A program made the position numbers and the translations under genes. Positions 59,155 through 64,000 of a DNA stretch of 64,000 nt are shown piece after piece. This DNA is from Anagrus nilaparvatae (taxonomy: Eukaryota > Arthropoda > Insecta > Hymenoptera > Mymaridae): positions 10,930,001 through 10,994,000 of the forward strand of contig JAKSXM010000246.1 in NCBI GenBank assembly GCA_022575985.1, in the 5' to 3' direction. Below the pieces are notes generated by a model. That model saw only the letters and a list, made by a program, of their open reading frames with translations, was not told where the DNA came from and did no database searches. Each line of letters begins with the position of its first letter. Within the stretch, counting starts at the first letter, position 1.

Positions 59155-61984
59155 TTTAGGGACGTGGAATAATCTGGATTGAAGGACATCAAATAATTTT
59201 GATTTAGGTAATTAGAATAATTTAGGTTAAGGGATTTAGAATAATTAGAATCGTGAGATTTAAAACATACTGATTTAGTGATTATATTTATTTATTTTAT
59301 TTATTTATTTTATTATATTCATACGGAAAATATGACTTAAACCAAAAAAGTACGTCAAAAAATTTTGACACATGAAAATTGCATACAGAATAAAATAAAA
59401 GAATATTTTTTGGACAAGATTTTATTTGAGCATCAGTATTTTTTACAAGAAAATTTTAACCACCTATAAAAATTGACACCAAAGAGCTGTCCACAAAAAT
59501 ATTTTTTTAATCTTTGACACAAAATTTTTTGTAAAAATTAATCTCCGCTCCAGAGTTTTATAAACTAAAAAAGGAAAAATACGTTGCCAACTATAGCTGA
59601 CAATAAGGTTCCTCAAACAATGAGCTTAATATATCAATATGCCACTGATATAACCGATTATAACCATGCAATCATACAATCGTACTACGTCCAAAAAGAA
59701 AAAAAAATTTGGTACTTTTTGTATTTTTTTTCCAAATACCCCAATGGTTGTAAAATATAACCGGTTACATACATTCACACACACACACACACAGACAGAC
59801 TTTTTTAAAAACTGGTTTTTTAGCTTCTTGAGGTCTCAAAACGTGCTTATATGCCAAAAAATCAAAAATCAAAATTTGACCCATCACAATGGTTTCTCTA
59901 TGGAGAACCAAAAATTAAACATATATTATAAAAAATTGTTTTTAATATTTTTGTAATCAACTTTTTGATGTCAAATTTTATAAGTGGTTGAATTTTGCGT
60001 GTCAAAAACCGACCTTAAAAATATTCGTGCACACATCACTGATGGTCAAATTGAATCGTGAGCAAAAAATATTTTTATGTATGCAATTTTGATGTGTCAA
60101 AATTTTTTGGTGGTCAACTTTTGTGGCAAAATCTCCGATTACGTAGTTTTTTGGTGGCGTAACTCATATCTTTTATTATTACAAGAAACTCTATAAACAT
60201 AAAATTCATTCAAATCCACTCAGCTTCAATTTTTCCAAAAAATTTTATAATATAAATAAATTACTTACAGATATTTCAATAGAAACCTGAAAAAATAGTT
60301 TATTTTAAGAAAATACGAAAAATAAAGTGGTAGACATACGTGATAAAAAAAAATAAAGAAATAATTGGTTATTATAAATAAAATTCTATTTTGAAATTAA
60401 AACGAATAATATAATAAAAAATGTTGATATTTTCTTAAAATAAACTAATTTTTAAGGCTTCTATTAATATTTAGGGGTCTATCATAGATTACGTCCAGGG
60501 TCTGAAGGTATAAATAGGTTTATCTTAAAATGTGATAGTTCAGACAAAAGAGAAGGTAAAATAAATTATGAAACAGACGCCTTTGAATTTTTTTTTATAA
60601 ATAAATATTATTTTAAATTATTTTTATAAAATTTTACAGTTAATCATTAACAAAGAAGCCATGCTCATATAAAATCTTAAGTAAAAATAAAGAAAAATAT
60701 TTCTCAAAATTTATTGCAATAAAAAATTTTTTATTTTCTTTGCCTTGAAATAAATTGTTTGATACTGTAAAATTGTATTCTGTACGAAAATTAAATACAT
60801 CTCATCAGAATCATCTCATTATAATATTTCTTAAGGATGATGAGTACTTTGGTGGGGATAATAGACATAAGAAACTATTACTCTCTCCTTCTATCATATT
60901 ACTATAGAAGCGAGAACCTTGCGCGCGCACAGCTATACGATAGCATTGTTAAATAAATAAAATTTTCGTTATAAACAAACCACCCTAGTCTAAAATAAAT
61001 TGAATAATTATATTCTACGATATGTTTTTTATATGTTATAATTTTTTTATCAAAAACTGTACTCAAAAAATACTTTAATTTTTTATTGTAAAATGTCGTC
61101 CCATAAGAATCACGTGTATAAGATGTTCGGAGAAGCAAAATTATTTTTAATTATTTAATAATGAAGGAGTCACCCTAGGATCTTCTAATTTTAAATATGT
61201 ATTTTTTAATATGCTTTCTTGTTATATACCAACTTTTATTAAAATCTGTACTCAAACAAAAAAGGTGAGCAGCATCCTTAAGAAAGACTATTTGTGAAAA
61301 TTTACGCGTCCGAAGGATAATAATTGCATTCAAAATAATAAGCTTTTTTATAACATGTTTAGATTATTTCACACAATTTAAGGGCAGAAATGCCATTCAA
61401 TCTAGGTTACAAAATAGTCACTTTCGTTCTCTGTTTATGAAAAATCTTCTTTTATTTTATTTCATGTATTAAAAAAAAAACTACGGAAAAAAAATTAAAG
61501 GAAAGTTTGCAATTTCTTTTCTTTTTCGGGTCGGTAAAATAAAAGCCGACCCCAAAACTATATGAGTATTTTTACCAGAAATCATATTTTATGTAAAGCA
61601 AAAATAACAAAATAATTTTTGACCATCTCTGCTAGTTTAAATTCTATAAAATGCAAAAAAACTTGAATCGGCAGTGGATTTAAAAAAATATTTTTCCTCT
61701 TTTATATCAAAAATCGCGCTTTTGATTTCACAAAATTACTTTATTAGACCATAACTTATTTTTCTGGTCATGGGTAGTGATATACACAAAAAATAAAATT
61801 CAGTTTTTTTTTTAAGACAGTTTTTGAAGTTAGTAAATAAAAATAATTTTTGGAAAAATTAACTGTTTAAAAAAAAATATTATTTTTCGTTGAAATTTTA
61901 GCGAGCTATGCATTTTTTTAAGTTCAAAAACTCTCTTTTTTACGAATTATTTCAAAATTTTTATTTGACGATAAATTGGCTGAA
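59155..61984. other. Gene-free stretch with repeats
   Basis: A degenerate ATTTAGGTAATTAGAATAAT-type tandem run lies at 59155-59280, followed by TTTATTTATTTTATTTATTT (59288). A reverse copy of the dispersed family is at 59590-59910. The rest is AT-rich without coding content. Confidence 0.5.
59590..59910 (-). repeat. Dispersed family fragment, reverse orientation
   Basis: It contains GGTTCCTCAAACAATGAGCT and AGCTTCTTGAGGTCTCAAAA, complements of the two ends of the 43340-44252 copy, with an ACACACACACACACAGACAG microsatellite between. Internally deleted. Confidence 0.65.
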
Positions 61985-62750
61985 CCATTGTGATGGGTCA
62001 AATTTTGATTTTTGATTTTTTGGCATATAAGCACGTTTTGGGACCTTAGGAAGCTAAAAAACCGGTTTTAATAAAAGTCTGTATGTGTGTGTATGTAACC
62101 GATGAAATTTCACAATCATTATGGAATTAAGACCTAATTTTTTTTCAAAAATTTTTTCATCAAAAAATTTCAAACTACTTTTTTTTTTTAATTTGGATGT
62201 AATACCTCATTTATTTCCATGATAGTACTTATATTTGAAAGTACGATTTTTACTTGATATCTCGAATCTGATCTTATTTTTTGAAAATATTTTTTTCAAA
62301 ATTTTTGTCGCCAAAAAATACAAAAAACGACAAATTTTTTTTTTATTTTAGGACGTAAGCTTAATTTTTTCCTATATGAAAGTAGGAGTATCTAGAATTA
62401 TCGTTTGTAAAGGATTTCTCCATCTGATACGTAGTTTTTCGAAATTTTTTTTTTCTAAATTTTTTACATAAAATAATTAAAAAAATACCATAATTTTTTT
62501 TCTTTTTGGACTTAGTACCTCATTTTTTTCCATGAAAGTACTGATATCTAGAAGTATCGTTTTTACTCTATAACTCGAATAATATAATTTATTTTTTGAA
62601 AAGTTTTTTCTCAAAATTTTTTTACCAAAAAATACAAAAAATACCAATTTTCTTTTTCTTTATGGAGTATAATTTATACTTTGTTAGGTAAAATAGACCA
62701 TTAAGAACATTTTGTTATTGCTAATGAGGAACCATAGTGCCAATAACTTT
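61985..62750 (+). repeat. Dispersed repeat family, second long copy
   Basis: It runs from ACCATTGTGATGGGTCAAAT through GGCATATAAGCACGTTTTGG and CATTATGGAATTAAGACCTA to TAATGAGGAACCATAGTGCC. It is collinear with 43340-44252 but has only one copy of the internal duplicated segment. Confidence 0.7.
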
Positions 62751-63420
62751 TTTTTTCTTGGCAATGAATTTTCCATCGATTATTTAAAATTTTATTTAAT
62801 AAAAAAGATATTTTGAAAATTTTGGGTAGCTCAGAAATGAAAAACACGGTTTTTGACAACAACAAAATTTTTTTTAATTTTAAATTCATATAAAATCGCA
62901 ATTTTAAAATAATTCGTTGCATGTTTGCTTCTATAACGTATAATTTTTGACCTAGAAAATTGAAAATTAAAGTCAACATTTTTCCATGTAAATGGATATT
63001 TTAAACGAAATATATTTTATTTGATTTTTAAAAGCAAACTATAAAACGACTTTATAAAGTTAGCGTCGTATCGGCGTCGGCGCTAATAGGTTTACCACTA
63101 CTTATTATTTTACTCATGTCTTTTGCCTTTAAAGTTTTAATAACAACAATATACTAAATTTTTGTTTTTAATAATATTTTTAACAATTTAATTGGTTTTT
63201 ATATCAGAATTTTTTTTTGTAAAGTCTTGTTTTATATTTTTAATTATCTTTTTTTTAAGGACATGGGCAATTTATTGAAAAAATAAAGCAAATAATTGTT
63301 AGCTAAAAAATCAAATATTTTTATTTAATATTAATTATTTTTAATCATAAAGAGAGTGTACTTACCAGTTAGAATTTTTAAAATTTTTAAATATTTGAAG
63401 TCATTTAATTGTTACTAATA
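62751..63420. other. AT-rich, nothing recognised
   Basis: No coding content or clear repeats, apart from a short GC-richer patch AGCGTCGTATCGGCGTCGGC at 63061-63080. Confidence 0.5.
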
Positions 63421-63790
63421 CACTGTAAAAACTAACTTTCTTATATTAACAAAAAAAGAATTAGAACAATTTCGAAAAATTAGTAAATTTTCGAAATTTA
63501 GTATATTAACAAAAAATTCGAGTATTCTCGATTTTTTTTGTGAATTCGCAAGAAAAATTGATAATTTACAATTTTTTTCTCGAAAATTTACAAAAAATAT
63601 TTGCAAATTTACAACTTTTTTCATAAATTCACAAAAAAAAAATGGAGAATTCTGAATTTTTTCGAGAATATACTAAATTTAGTAAATTTACGATTTTTAT
63701 CGAATATTTACAAAAATTTTAGAAAATTTATTAATTTTTCGAAAAAATTCTATTTTTTTTGTAAATCTAAGAAAGTTACTTTTTACAGTG
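63421..63790. mobile_element. CACTGTAAAAA-type foldback MITE, copy 3
   Basis: CACTGTAAAAACTAACTTTC and GAAAGTTACTTTTTACAGTG with TA flanks at 63419-63420 and 63791-63792. The interior is the same AT-rich hairpin as at 30017-30316, slightly longer. Non-autonomous; the autonomous partner is not in the window. Confidence 0.85.
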
Positions 63791-64000
63791 TACTACTCAT
63801 AAGACTAGAGGAATGTTCTAAACAATAGAAACTAACAATTTCCAAATCAGATTTCAACCAAAAATATTAATATGATTCAATAGTTTTTGACGTAAATAAA
63901 TAATTTTTATGCGCATTACTTATTTTTCGGAAAGTAAAGAAAATTCAGCAATAATTACTCTAGAATAACGAATTAACATTTTATTTTAACCATCACTTAC

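Noticed and set aside
1..64000. CRISPR arrays, bacterial operons or proviruses
   Set aside because: Introns, AT-rich insect-type genes and transposons throughout; no evenly spaced direct repeats with unique spacers and no viral genes recognised.

Overview
The window looks like nuclear DNA of an insect, most likely a hymenopteran. It is extremely AT-rich. The genes have many short GT-AG introns, there is an insect-type seven-transmembrane odorant receptor, and the DNA between genes is full of small inverted-repeat transposons. The hymenopteran placement is inference: it rests on the odorant receptor style and the AT bias, not on a marker gene.

Layout. A weak possible terminal exon pair lies at 511-709. 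A nine-exon secreted EGFL7/8-like gene runs from 3401 to 18277 (+), with introns of about 7.3 and 5.5 kb that hold several inverted-repeat elements. A compact gene cluster follows: LLP homolog (18561-19064, -), ERLEC1, an ER lectin with two MRH domains (19824-22335, +), an intronless Tom40-like gene (22638-23594, -), a 7SK snRNA gene (24241-24584, +), IFT43 (24787-26204, -) and a divergent BMP-type ligand (27359-29324, -). After a nested foldback transposon (about 29655-31043) come AFG2A/SPATA5 (35360-38004, +) and a six-exon odorant receptor (41096-42632, +). I joined all exons by hand from splice consensus, reading phase and homology. Each multi-exon model is in frame from ATG to stop.

From about 42.7 kb to the end I see no host gene. 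This part is a transposon graveyard. It holds a Helitron-like element carrying a 19-bp minisatellite, at least five large foldback elements (one with arms of about 640 bp), an internally deleted MULE transposon with terminal repeats and an 8-bp target duplication, copies of a dispersed family of about 0.9 kb, and several copies of a small TA-flanked element beginning CACTGTAAAAA.

The genes do not form one pathway. ERLEC1, the BMP, the EGFL protein and the odorant receptor belong to the secretory route. LLP homolog and AFG2A both relate to ribosome biogenesis. Tom40 is mitochondrial, IFT43 ciliary, and 7SK controls P-TEFb. The items most worth a second look are the unannotated 7SK gene, the BMP lacking the interchain cysteine and both receptor-epitope tryptophans, the AFG2A protein with a degenerate D1 ATPase site, the intronless Tom40, the transposon insertion whose empty site survives inside the same host element, and the long near-perfect palindromes that could feed small-RNA pathways.
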